DNA of 64,000 bases from Actinobacillus seminis (GTDB lineage Bacteria > Pseudomonadota > Gammaproteobacteria > Enterobacterales > Pasteurellaceae): positions 124,001 to 188,000 of the forward strand of contig NZ_NLFK01000002.1 in NCBI RefSeq assembly GCF_002263215.1, read 5' to 3'. Shown here piece after piece: positions 1-9,407 of this stretch; the first letter of the stretch is position 1, and each line of letters starts with the position of its first letter. The notes under the pieces were generated by a model, which ran no database searches, was not told where the DNA came from, and saw only the letters and a program-made list of their open reading frames with translations. A program made the translations under genes and the position numbers.

Positions 1-858
1 CGCCAATATCGAAGATAGATTCATCAGCTTGGACATCAGATACCGATTTTTCAGTGGCTGGCGCGCTGTCAGAGAATTCTGTACCCACACGCACATCTAC
101 CGGCACAGGGATATTGGTAGCTTTTGCCAAGCGTTGTGCTTCAGGGATTAAATCTGCTTCGTATAAAGATTTACCTACGTTGTGCCCTTCCGCAGCGATA
201 AAGGTATTGGCAATACCACCGCCCACAATTAATTGGTCGGCGATTTTTGAAAGACTATCCAGTACCGTTAATTTGGTGGACACTTTTGAACCGCCGACAA
301 TTGCCAACATTGGACGTTGCGGTTCTTTTAATGCTTTACCCAGCGCCTCTAATTCCGCCGCTAATAAAGGACCGGCACAAGCTACCGGTGCAAATTGTGC
401 CACGCCATAAGTTGAACCTTCCGCGCGGTGTGCCGTACCGAATGCGTCCATCACGAAGATATCACAAAGTGCGGCGTATTTTTTCGCTAATTCTTCAGAA
501 TTTTTCTTCTCGCCTTTGTTTACGCGAACGTTTTCCAATACCACAACTTCACCATCAGCCACTTCAACGCCCTCTAAGTAATCTTGTACTAAACGCGCTT
601 TGAAGCCGGCATTGTTCAAGTAATCAACAACAGGTTGTAAAGAATCTTCCGGTTTGAATTCCCCTTCCGTCGGACGACCTAAATGCGAAGTTACCATCAC
701 TTTTGCACCTTTTTCCAATGCTAATTTCAATGTTGGGATGGTTGCACGAATACGTGCGTCAGATGTTACTTTGCCATCTTTTACCGGCACATTTAAATCC
801 GCACGAATGAAAAGACGTTTACCTGCTAAATCTAAGTCGGTCATTTTAATTACTGACA
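1..858 (-). CDS. pgk: phosphoglycerate kinase, 5' part (runs off the window)
   Basis: Phosphoglycerate kinase makes ATP from 1,3-bisphosphoglycerate in cytoplasmic glycolysis. Reading the minus strand from the ATG at 856-858 gives [20 protein letters not shown], followed by DLNVP, the TSHLGRP motif near residue 60, VLENVR, and the hinge region [13 protein letters not shown]. The frame stays open to base 1, giving 286 of the usual 386 or so residues; the C-terminal nucleotide-binding lobe lies outside the window. The start is preceded by a purine-rich AGAGGTAAATT, a good ribosome binding site. Downstream partners, often fba, are not visible. Identification is very safe. Confidence 0.97.
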
Positions 859-995
859 TAATTTACCTCTTTGCTTGATTAAGATTAAAATTTTACGAAA
901 ACTGTTAGGCATTATACCCAGTTACGACTAGCTTGTAACTGGTCTAGATCAAATTATCACCATTATTTTTTTATTAAATAATTATTTCTTAAATA

Positions 996-1038
996 TCCCC
1001 GCGCTAAAGGACGGGGCTTTACGGCACGATCAGGTAAA
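996..1038 (-). repeat. solo left-end-like segment of an IS200/IS605-type element
   Basis: A CCCCG/CGGGG hairpin with a 10-nt loop is followed by GCACGATCAGGTAAA. On the minus strand the order is CTGATCGTGC, then GTCCTTTAG, then GATAT. The same three blocks in the same order occur at 9350-9407, where they form the left end of a deleted IS200/IS605-type element. No transposase sequence is attached here. The rest of the 859-1142 gap holds only the adhesin leader region and an uptake sequence at 1092-1100. The family assignment is from memory of such ends, without a database search. Confidence 0.45.
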
Positions 1039-1142
1039 AAACGCTTGAAAGTCGGGGGGGGTGATAACATTCCGATTATTTTTCTTTGCCGACCGCACTT
1101 AGGTTCGGCACAACGCAATTACTATTCAATAAGAGAATTTCT

Positions 1143-4100
1143 ATGAACAAAATCTTCAAAACCAAATACGATGTAACAACGGGTCAAACCAAAGCCGTTT
1201 CTGAATTAGCCAGCAACCGCCAAGTGGCGAGCAGTTCGGGGGAAAAGCCGAAGTGCGATGTGTTTTTCGGCGGAAATTTAGGGGCGTTTAAAGTCTTACC
1301 ATTGGCGTTGTTGATGTTGGGGCTGTTGTCGAGTGTGGCGTATGGTGACAACGATAATGTGTATCATTGGGATCAAGGGGAAGGGTCTTACATTGCTCCA
1401 TATAAAGATGGTGTGCACGAAGGAAAAAACAAAGAATCTGTATTAATTACTAAAAAAGAAAATACCGCAGGGCTGGAGGTTAATAAAGCGCGCAAAAATA
1501 ATGCGAGCTTTAAACATACTGTTGCCGTAGGTTCACGTACTGTTGTTGGTGGACATGGTGCGACATCAATAGGATATAAAGCTATTGCGGGTAGCAATGT
1601 CAATAAAAGTAATGTTGATGATTATAATCAAGAAATGACAGCCATTGGGTATAGGGTTTTTGCTAATGGCGATAGTTCTACGGCGATAGGAAACGAAGCC
1701 ACTGCTTGGGGGGATAACTCTATTGCTATAGGTTCAGATAATGCCAAAGGAGATGGGAAAGATAACAGAGCAGAGCGTGCGTTAAGCTACGATGTTTGGA
1801 GGTTAGTACATGATAAACGAAAAGATTTCTTGTATACGGCTGATTATGCAACGACAAAAGAAGAAATAAATGATTATCAGAATTATCTCTCTTTTAAAAA
1901 TGGCGATCAAGAAAGTAAAAATAGATTAAAAAAATCCCATACTTGGGCAAGAGGTCATAATGCTATTTCTATTGGATCGAGAAGTATTGCCTACGGTAAT
2001 GATTCTACGGCTATGGGAACGTTAGCATTAGCAATTGGTAACTATTCTACCTCTTTGGGGGCATTTTCTATGGCATTTGGTGAGAAATCGATCGCTATTG
2101 GAAATGAAACTTATGTATATAAATCAGGAAGTGTTGGAGTTGGTAACGGTGTTCAAGCTATTTCCGATGGTTCTATAGTGTATGGGTTAGAATCTTATGC
2201 TGGTGGACTTGGCTCTATAGCTATTGGTACACGAGCATTATCTAATGTAGAAACTTCTGATAATTTTAAAGAAAAAACGAAAGAAAGTGTGTTCGGTGTT
2301 ACGGCTATATATGACGATGTAAGTACGGTTGGTAAATTGGATGAATTGGACACTGCTAAACCTAATGATTATTTTAAGCCTAAAGTCGTAGGGCAAGAAG
2401 GCTCTGGTGAAGAGAAAGCTAATTCTAATACAAAAACGGGAGGGCTGGCTATTGGTTATTATGCACTTGCCTATGGTGAAAATGCACTCGCTTTAGGTCG
2501 TCAAGTGTATGCTAAAGGTGAACGTTCAATTGCCATCGGTCCGTATGCCTATGCTAAAGCAGAAAAAACAGCCGCACTAGGTTATGGATCCAAGGCGATA
2601 GGGGAACAATCAATGGCGTTGGGATCGCTATCTCGTGCTGAAGGGAACAATAGTATCGCCATTGGTATCAATAGTGCGGTGAAAAATGAATCTAATAGTG
2701 ATAAAAGAAATGGTCTAAACACGCTAGCTATCGGTAATGAAACCGAAGCGACCATGGATAACTCAGTTGCCTTGGGTTATAAATCACATACAAAATATTT
2801 TTATCAAGATACTAACAAAAATACAGCAACCTTAACCGGAAAAGACGCTATTAGTTTAGAACCCTATGTTCCCGAGGGGTCAAGCTATAACTTAAGAACC
2901 GATAAATCAGCCGGTATCGTGTCCGTCGGTTGGACAAAAGACGGAAACAAGCTGGGATTGAGAAGAATCATCGGGGTCGCACCCGGAGCGTTGGATAGTG
3001 ACGTCGCGACTATCGGGCAATTAAAAGCATTAGCCTATGTGAAAAAAGACGGCACGCCTTATAAAGATTTAGGTCATATTGATGCAAATAACGTTTTCGT
3101 CGGTCCAAAAGGGGAGGATGAAAAAACAAGAACGGAAATGAAAGCCAGTAAAGAATACTCGCTCGGTGATATGGGTAAAAAAATCAAATTTGCCCATATC
3201 TTAGACGGCGAGATTAAATCCGGATCCGATCAAGCGGTAACGGGGAATCAATTATATAGCGTCAAAGATGTATTGGGGGTTGAGTTAAACCAAAATACGA
3301 CACTAAAAAGACCTAGTTTTGGAGCGGTGAATTATGTCAATGGTGGAAAGAGGGTAACAGAAACCTTTAAAGATGCTTTAACGGATACGATTAATGCGAT
3401 TAATTCTGGGTATAAGTTTAGCGATGGTGACTCAACAAATATTGCCAAGAACACACCGTTTTATCTTGGCTCGACGTTAGAGATTAAAGCTGGTGATATT
3501 CAAACAACCCATAAAAGTACAAATTTAAAAACGAAATTGACATTAGAGGACACCAATTCAAAAGCGGTATTTACTATCGGCTTAAGCGACACTCCGACCT
3601 TTAAAAAGGTGATGTTGGATAATGAGAATGCACCTACAGATAATAAAGAATTAGTTAATAAAAAATACGTAGATGATAAATTTCAAAATGTTGCTACCAG
3701 TTTTAATGTGGCTGGGGATAGCGGAGACTTTAAAGTAACGAATCGACTGGATATTAAGGGCGACACCAATATCTCTACAAAGGCTTCGACCAATGAGGTA
3801 AAAATATCGCTGCAAGAGGCTTTAACAGGCATTGCTTCTGTTATGGGCAAAAACGGCGGTACGAAAATTGAATTTACCAATGATGGTTTGACGCTAAACA
3901 GCAAAAAAATCACCGGCTTACAAGATGGAAACAACGACACAGACGCTGTTACCTTTAAGCAATTAAATGATTCAAAATTACATTTCTTATCCGTACATGA
4001 TGAAGGTAAAAACAAGGGAAATTACAACAATGACGGAGCAAAAGCGGCAAATTCCGTAGCTATCGGTGTGGATGTAGAAGCACAAACGGGTGCGGATTCT

Positions 4101-7100
4101 GCGGTCTTGGTCGGACACAGCTTGAGTACGAATGTAAAAAATTCGGTTGTTGTGGGATCGAATATTAATATTGAGCAAGAAGAGAAAGACAGAAAATTTA
4201 GAAAAGATGCTGTGGTTGCTATCGGTAGCGGGCTGAAATTAAAAAATGCGAAAAGCTCGATTGTCATCGGAGCGGTAGATGAGCGGTCGAAAGCGGATAA
4301 TTCTCCGACGAATGATGAGTGGAGAACAGTCATCGAAGACGCTACGTGGTCGGTGGTTCTCGGGAATAAAACGAAAATCAAAAATGGTGACGACGTGTTG
4401 GCATTGGGGAATAATATTATTGCAAAAGGGACGGTTCAGGGTAAAATCAGCGGTTTAGTTATCTTAGGAAATAGAGCCAAGGCAACAGACGCCAAAAACA
4501 GCGTAGTGATCGGAACTTCGGCAGAATCCAAAGCTGAAAGTGCGGTCGTATTGGGGCATGAAGCAAAAGTAGAAAGTGCGGCAGGTGATTCAATCGCTTT
4601 AGGTAAAGGGTCGAAAGCGACTAAGAAAGAAATCGCACCAAGTGAAGCTAAATCAAGTAAAGACGTTAAATTTGCATGGACAGCCGGTATTGGAGGCGAT
4701 AAATCCGTCGTCAGCATAGGCGATAGCGATAAAGAAAGACAGATTAAACATGTCGCCGCAGGTGTAGTAACGTCAGCTTCCACCGACGCCATTAACGGAA
4801 GTCAACTCTACGCCGTCGCCGATGAGTTTTCTAAATTAGCGGTTGACGTATTGGGCGCGGAGAAAGCGGATAATGATAAAACAGGATTTAAAAAATCCAC
4901 CTTTACTGCTGTGAACTATCAGGGAAGTAAAAATAAATCACCACAAACATTTAGAGATGCTATTAATGAGAGTATCGCCGCGATCAATAAAGGCTTGAAA
5001 TTCGCGGGCAATGAGGGAACAGCATTCACCAGCCAACTCGGTGTGACCGTCAACATCAAGGGAGACGGTACGGATCTCTCCTCAAAAGCCGAAAATAATG
5101 CGATTATATTTGCTTTACATAAAGCCGATAAAGTGGAGGCAAATAATGATAAAGTCGTTACCTCCAAAGCGGTGCATACGGAGATTAGCAAGGTTACGCA
5201 GGAATTAAACAATGCGGAAATAAGCTATAAGGCGAATGGCACGAGCGAACAAAAGGTCAAATTGACGGACGGGTTTAATTTTACAAACAGCGATAATATC
5301 ACCGCAGAAGTTAAAGATAAAGGCGTCGTGAAATTTAAATTAAATGACACGTTACAAAATATCACCTCGATTAGCGGTAAAGCCGACAATGGCACTGCAC
5401 CGCAAATTGATTTTGCAAATCAAGAGGGTCTTAAAATTTCATCTCAAGGGGTTGAAGCCACGTTCAAAACTGGCGGCTTACACTTAAATGATAAACAACT
5501 TAAGGGGGTGAACAGCGGTTTAGGCTTGCCAGCCAATGGCGGGAATAGTACGGAAATTACCAACAAAGTTCTCGCGGGAACTCCGGATAATGATAGCAAC
5601 GCCGTCAATGTAAAAGACTTATCTACAGTCGCCAAAGCCATTGTGGATAAGGGCTTAACCTTTAAAGGCGATTCAGGTGTTGACATCGCTCGTAAATTGG
5701 GCGAGACCCTCACGATTAAAGGTGAGAAAGATTATACCGAAACAGTAACAAATGGTGCAGAAATGACCGTCAAACTGACACAAGGCGTGAAAGACAAATT
5801 GGGTGTCATCACGGTGGAGGGTGATAAACTCGCTATAGGTAAAGACTCAACCTTGGAAGAAAAAGGCACCGCATTTAACGGAGCGGATATCAATGTCGGC
5901 ATAAAAAACAGCTTGAAATTTAACTGGACGGGCGGGGTCAGTGCTGATGATACTGAGCAGAATAAAAAATCCGTGATCAGTGTGGGCAGTGATGACAAGG
6001 AACGTATTATTACCCATGTTGCTGCAGGCAAAGTCAGTAATGATTCCACCGACGCCATCAATGGCTCACAGCTTGCCGAAGTTATCCGTGTGTTCGGTAA
6101 TTTAGGCACGGATATTTTAGGTGGGGAAGTGGATCCTGTCACGAAAACGTTTAAAGCCTCGACGTTTGATAAATTGAAAGATGAAAGCGGAACGGATACA
6201 GCAGTTAAAGCACAAACAACCTTTAAAGGGGCGATTGACTCGTTAATCGCAACTGTCAATAAAGGATTGATATTTGCAGGTAATACAGGTGAGTTCACCC
6301 GACAAATTGGTGCTAAAATAACCATTGAAGGCGAAAATGGGGATATTACAACAACAGCAAATATCGGTAACATTACCCTGAAATTAAATAAAGCTTATAA
6401 AGTTTTAGAAAGTGATGAAAAAGTGGTCACCTCAAAAGCGGTAGCGGAAGAGTTGAAGAAATATACCTCAACAGCGACCCTAGACAAAAACTTCTTGAAA
6501 GTAGATGGCTCGAATATCGGTGGTAACCAATCTAAATTTGGTGAAAATGTCGGTATTAGCAAAATAAACCTTGAAAATGGTAAAAAAAGTACGACGGAAT
6601 TAGTACAGGCTAAAGCGGTGATTGATTACCTAAAAGGTATGGGAACAGGCTCAGTGAAAATTTCCGATAATCCGGAGACCAAAGCAGAGGGCGAAGGCTC
6701 AATTGCGGTGGGGGATAAAGCCATCGCTCAAAATGCCGGAGCGGTTGCTATTGGTCAAAATGCCGGAGCGAAAAATGCCGGAGCAATCTCTATTGGTAAA
6801 GATTCGGATGTTACGTCTATAGACGGTGTTGCTTTAGGAAGAAAAAATGTTGTAGGAGGTCAATCATCGATCGCCATCGGTGAGACTAATACTGTATCCG
6901 GTGTTCAATCCTATGTCATCGGGTCGGATAACGATATCAAAGGGAGAGAAGTCGTTGCCATCGGTTCTAATATAACGGCGGATGAAAAAATTCACGATGC
7001 GGTTATTTTAGGCAAAGGTTCAACAGGTGAGGCGAAAACTGTATCCGTGGGGAGTACAGATACCAAAAGACGGATTATTTTTGTCGATACGCCAACAGGC

Positions 7101-7409
7101 GAGTATGACGCCGCCAATAAAAAATATGTAGACGAAAGAGGGCTTAAATTCAAAGGAAATGAAGAAAATCAAACAGAACTGGTCAACTTAGACAAGTTAT
7201 TGACGATCGACAGTTCGGAAGCCAATAAATATGATAAAGGCAAGAAGGAAAAGGATATTAAAACGAAAGTCGAAAAAGAGGGAGATGGAGCAAAATTAAC
7301 TTTAACCCTAAATAAAGCGGATGAGGTTTCCGAACACGATGAAAGAGCGGTGAGCTCCAAAGCGGTGCATAGTGCTTTGCAGGCAGCTAAAAAAAAAAAA
7401 AAATATTAG
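1143..7409 (+). CDS. trimeric autotransporter adhesin (YadA-like), head and stalk part, broken by a poly(A) tract
   Basis: Surface adhesin of the type Vc secretion family. I place the start at the ATG at 1143, preceded by AATAAGAGAATTTCT; it opens an extended signal peptide (MNKIFKTKYDVTTGQTKAV), with the hydrophobic core VLPLALLMLGLLSSVAYG ending near residue 71. The passenger carries many left-handed head repeats of the form SIAIG-x-A-x-A in at least three blocks (about residues 120-600, 960-1180, 1840-1980). These are separated by neck motifs (DAINGSQL at about 1210 and 1635; NKKYVDD) and stalk repeats. Two long stretches, near 4670-5000 and 5920-6260, are diverged copies of one another. 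The frame ends in five lysines, Tyr and a stop just after a 15-A run. It has no membrane anchor of its own: that lies in the next frame. With the tract at 13 or 16 A the joined protein would be about 2,592 residues. Confidence 0.9.
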   Translation: MNKIFKTKYDVTTGQTKAVSELASNRQVASSSGEKPKCDVFFGGNLGAFKVLPLALLMLGLLSSVAYGDNDNVYHWDQGEGSYIAPYKDGVHEGKNKESVLITKKENTAGLEVNKARKNNASFKHTVAVGSRTVVGGHGATSIGYKAIAGSNVNKSNVDDYNQEMTAIGYRVFANGDSSTAIGNEATAWGDNSIAIGSDNAKGDGKDNRAERALSYDVWRLVHDKRKDFLYTADYATTKEEINDYQNYLSFKNGDQESKNRLKKSHTWARGHNAISIGSRSIAYGNDSTAMGTLALAIGNYSTSLGAFSMAFGEKSIAIGNETYVYKSGSVGVGNGVQAISDGSIVYGLESYAGGLGSIAIGTRALSNVETSDNFKEKTKESVFGVTAIYDDVSTVGKLDELDTAKPNDYFKPKVVGQEGSGEEKANSNTKTGGLAIGYYALAYGENALALGRQVYAKGERSIAIGPYAYAKAEKTAALGYGSKAIGEQSMALGSLSRAEGNNSIAIGINSAVKNESNSDKRNGLNTLAIGNETEATMDNSVALGYKSHTKYFYQDTNKNTATLTGKDAISLEPYVPEGSSYNLRTDKSAGIVSVGWTKDGNKLGLRRIIGVAPGALDSDVATIGQLKALAYVKKDGTPYKDLGHIDANNVFVGPKGEDEKTRTEMKASKEYSLGDMGKKIKFAHILDGEIKSGSDQAVTGNQLYSVKDVLGVELNQNTTLKRPSFGAVNYVNGGKRVTETFKDALTDTINAINSGYKFSDGDSTNIAKNTPFYLGSTLEIKAGDIQTTHKSTNLKTKLTLEDTNSKAVFTIGLSDTPTFKKVMLDNENAPTDNKELVNKKYVDDKFQNVATSFNVAGDSGDFKVTNRLDIKGDTNISTKASTNEVKISLQEALTGIASVMGKNGGTKIEFTNDGLTLNSKKITGLQDGNNDTDAVTFKQLNDSKLHFLSVHDEGKNKGNYNNDGAKAANSVAIGVDVEAQTGADSAVLVGHSLSTNVKNSVVVGSNINIEQEEKDRKFRKDAVVAIGSGLKLKNAKSSIVIGAVDERSKADNSPTNDEWRTVIEDATWSVVLGNKTKIKNGDDVLALGNNIIAKGTVQGKISGLVILGNRAKATDAKNSVVIGTSAESKAESAVVLGHEAKVESAAGDSIALGKGSKATKKEIAPSEAKSSKDVKFAWTAGIGGDKSVVSIGDSDKERQIKHVAAGVVTSASTDAINGSQLYAVADEFSKLAVDVLGAEKADNDKTGFKKSTFTAVNYQGSKNKSPQTFRDAINESIAAINKGLKFAGNEGTAFTSQLGVTVNIKGDGTDLSSKAENNAIIFALHKADKVEANNDKVVTSKAVHTEISKVTQELNNAEISYKANGTSEQKVKLTDGFNFTNSDNITAEVKDKGVVKFKLNDTLQNITSISGKADNGTAPQIDFANQEGLKISSQGVEATFKTGGLHLNDKQLKGVNSGLGLPANGGNSTEITNKVLAGTPDNDSNAVNVKDLSTVAKAIVDKGLTFKGDSGVDIARKLGETLTIKGEKDYTETVTNGAEMTVKLTQGVKDKLGVITVEGDKLAIGKDSTLEEKGTAFNGADINVGIKNSLKFNWTGGVSADDTEQNKKSVISVGSDDKERIITHVAAGKVSNDSTDAINGSQLAEVIRVFGNLGTDILGGEVDPVTKTFKASTFDKLKDESGTDTAVKAQTTFKGAIDSLIATVNKGLIFAGNTGEFTRQIGAKITIEGENGDITTTANIGNITLKLNKAYKVLESDEKVVTSKAVAEELKKYTSTATLDKNFLKVDGSNIGGNQSKFGENVGISKINLENGKKSTTELVQAKAVIDYLKGMGTGSVKISDNPETKAEGEGSIAVGDKAIAQNAGAVAIGQNAGAKNAGAISIGKDSDVTSIDGVALGRKNVVGGQSSIAIGETNTVSGVQSYVIGSDNDIKGREVVAIGSNITADEKIHDAVILGKGSTGEAKTVSVGSTDTKRRIIFVDTPTGEYDAANKKYVDERGLKFKGNEENQTELVNLDKLLTIDSSEANKYDKGKKEKDIKTKVEKEGDGAKLTLTLNKADEVSEHDERAVSSKAVHSALQAAKKKKKY
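7389..7403 (+). repeat. 15-A homopolymer inside the adhesin gene (frame switch)
   Basis: Fifteen consecutive A bases encode five lysines and are followed by TAT TAG. Removing two A or adding one A gives AAA ATA TTA GAT GGC, that is KILDGKTPMANKG, which runs straight into the downstream frame holding the anchor. Such a run is a plausible site for replication or transcriptional slippage. Because 454 adaptor remnants occur elsewhere in the window, its length may also be miscalled, or it may be a contig join. Confidence 0.85.
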
Positions 7410-7423
7410 ATGGCAAAACACCG

Positions 7424-8923
7424 ATGGCTAATAAAGGCTTAACTGCTAAAGATGGATTAAACGGCAAAAACGCCAATGATAAAGCCAACGCTTTACGCAA
7501 TGGTGAGGCTGGAACTGTGGTATTTACCGATAAAGACGGTAATCGTTTGGTCAAAGCCAACGACGGTAAATACTATAAAGCGACTGACGTGGACGATAAA
7601 GGTAACGTGAAATCTGCTGCTAATGGTCAAGTTGCACCAAAAGCAGTGGACAATCCGCAACTTTCGTTGGTCAATACCGGTGGTGAAACCGATAAACCTG
7701 TGGTGCTGGGCAACGTGGCAAGCGGTTTGGGTATTGATGCCGACAAAGCGAAAGAGCATGCCGAAAACGTGAAAAATGCAGGCGAAGCAGTGAAAACCGA
7801 AGCACAGGCGGTGGCGAAAAAAGTAGACGATATGTTGACGCTACAAACAGCAAAAGAGGCGAAACAGGACGCCATTGACGCTCTTGAAACCGCATTGTCT
7901 TTCATGCCGGAAACTACACCGGAGGAAAAAGCGGCGAAAGAGAAAGCCAAAGCTAAGATCGAGGGCGAAAAATCAACATTAGCCGACATTAACTCGAAAT
8001 TGGATAAAGCGAAAAAAGAGGTTGAATCGGCACAAGGCATATTAAAAACGAAGCAAGAAGCCTATCAAACCGCCTTAAAAGCAAAAGATGGCGCTGTCAA
8101 TAAATTATTGTCGGGCGATGCAAGCGTCGATGTTCACCGCGGGGCAAACTTGCAAGACTTACAAGCCTTAGGACAAGCGGGCTTAAATTTTGAGGGCAAT
8201 GACGGCGTGCCTGTTCATAAAAATTTAGGCGAGAAATTGACCATCAAAGGCGAGGGCGAGTTTAACAGTGCGACCACGGCGGCGGGCAACATTAAAGTGG
8301 AAGCCTCCGAGACGGGACTGGAAGTCAAACTGTCCGACAAGTTGAAAAACATGACCTCTTTTGAGACTCGTGAAGTGGACGGCAAACAAGCACGATTGGA
8401 TAGTAGCGGATTAAGCGTCCAAAACAAAACCGGCAAAGAACAAGCCAAATTAAGCGAAAACCGTTTAGCATTCTATGAAAACGGGGCGCTGGGACTGAAT
8501 TTGGACGGCAAATCCCGCGCCTTAAGAATGGGTGAACAAGAGATTATTAAAGTCTCCGAACGGGGTGAAGCTTTGGTTTCCGATCTGAGTCCACACAGTT
8601 CGGGACAAACGATCGCCAATAAAAACTATGTGGACAGTCAATTGGGCGCTGCCATTAATCGCTTGGATAATGTCATCAGTACCAATAATCGCAACTTGCA
8701 GGCAGGCATCGCTGGAGCAAATGCCGCTGCCGCTTTGCCTACAGTAGCGATCCCGGGTAAATCGACTGTTGCGTTGTCCGCAGGGACTTACAAAGGCAGA
8801 AATGCGGTAGCGATAGGCTATTCTCGCCTAAGCGATAATGGTAAGATAACACTGAAATTACACGGTAACAGTAACTCTGTCGGTGATTTCGGCGGTGGCG
8901 TGGGTGTCGGCTGGACGTGGTAG
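7424..8923 (+). CDS. trimeric autotransporter, C-terminal stalk and YadA membrane anchor (frame-shifted 3' part)
   Basis: This frame is the natural continuation of the upstream adhesin frame. It opens with TAKDGLNGKNANDKANAL and a VVFTDKDGNRLVKANDGKYY repeat. A long Lys/Glu/Ala-rich coiled coil follows (about residues 105-230 of this part), with a short non-helical break FMPETTPEE. The end is a typical YadA anchor: NKNYVDSQL, a trimeric coil around INRLDNVISTNNR, then four beta strands (VALSAGTYKGRNAVAIGYS ... GVGVGWTW) ending in Trp for BAM recognition. The first ATG at 7424 has no convincing ribosome binding site, so independent translation is unlikely. If the tract is really out of frame, the product made from 1143 could not be anchored. 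Confidence 0.88.
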   Translation: MANKGLTAKDGLNGKNANDKANALRNGEAGTVVFTDKDGNRLVKANDGKYYKATDVDDKGNVKSAANGQVAPKAVDNPQLSLVNTGGETDKPVVLGNVASGLGIDADKAKEHAENVKNAGEAVKTEAQAVAKKVDDMLTLQTAKEAKQDAIDALETALSFMPETTPEEKAAKEKAKAKIEGEKSTLADINSKLDKAKKEVESAQGILKTKQEAYQTALKAKDGAVNKLLSGDASVDVHRGANLQDLQALGQAGLNFEGNDGVPVHKNLGEKLTIKGEGEFNSATTAAGNIKVEASETGLEVKLSDKLKNMTSFETREVDGKQARLDSSGLSVQNKTGKEQAKLSENRLAFYENGALGLNLDGKSRALRMGEQEIIKVSERGEALVSDLSPHSSGQTIANKNYVDSQLGAAINRLDNVISTNNRNLQAGIAGANAAAALPTVAIPGKSTVALSAGTYKGRNAVAIGYSRLSDNGKITLKLHGNSNSVGDFGGGVGVGWTW

Positions 8924-8941
8924 CCTGAGCACTATGACCGT

Positions 8942-8970
8942 AAAAAGCAGTGAGAAATCACTGCTTTTTT
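8942..8970 (+). terminator. rho-independent terminator of the adhesin gene
   Basis: A perfect 12-bp stem AAAAAGCAGTGA / TCACTGCTTTTT with a GAAA loop and a run of six T, starting 19 bp after the adhesin stop codon. Confidence 0.85.
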
Positions 8971-9114
8971 ATCACAAAATCAATCCTTATTAAGTGTTAT
9001 GCTTACAAACGAAATAAAAGTTACTAAGCTCGAAGCAAGGTTGATTTATTCAATAGGAAATAATCGCTTTTATTGCTTTTATGTTCACGAGCTTTTTCCT
9101 GAGCATAGCGAACA

Positions 9115-9140
9115 AAAAATCCGACCTAAGCCGGATTTTT
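9115..9140. terminator. small hairpin with T-tract
   Basis: Arms AAAAATCCG and CGGATTTTT flank an 8-nt loop. It lies between the adhesin terminator and the IS remnant and could terminate on either strand. No gene is seen between 8971 and 9160. Confidence 0.45.
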
Positions 9141-9162
9141 ATTATATGCAATCAACGATTTT

Positions 9163-9407
9163 GACATCCTCCCCTGCCTAAAGATGGGGGATTCCTACCA
9201 GCTCCCACAGTAAACTGTGGGCTACTCTCGGTGGGTTCTTGGCTTGAGACCGCTTATGCGGTTCACCTCACAAGCGCTACGGCGATGTCCTCGCCTGAAA
9301 TGCCGTCATTGAGAAAGCCTAAGCGTATTGTTAGCATGCATGATTATACTCCGTTTTGTGCCTTATATCTACGCTCTAAAGGACTTAGGTTGCACGATCA
9401 GATAAAT
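9163..9407 (-). mobile_element. internally deleted IS200/IS605-type (tnpB-bearing) element
   Basis: On the minus strand the order is: a left end (CTGATCGTGC, GTCCTTTAG) near 9407; an ATG-led opening at about 9340; then directly a tnpB-like 3' end reading SGEDIAVALVR and, after stops, SSQEPTESS; then the hairpin CCCACAGT/ACTGTGGG near 9210-9227; and finally the CCCC-rich right-end hairpin CCCCTGCCTAAAGATGGGG near 9175. This tail organisation is typical of tnpB elements, where the 3' end and right end encode the guide (omega) RNA scaffold. About 1 kb of tnpB is missing. The left end provides the last codons of lutC. Family call and orientation rest on recognition, not on a search. Confidence 0.6.

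Noticed and set aside
1086-1142. An upstream ATG that would extend the adhesin by 19 residues
   Set aside because: The extension overlaps an uptake sequence and spoils the extended signal peptide; the ATG at 1143 has the better ribosome binding site and the family N-terminus.
5732-6373. A 213-codon antisense frame inside the adhesin gene
   Set aside because: It is the opposite strand of well-supported head and stalk repeats; its Ser/Pro/Leu-rich text is what such repeats give in reverse, and no start signal or family is seen.
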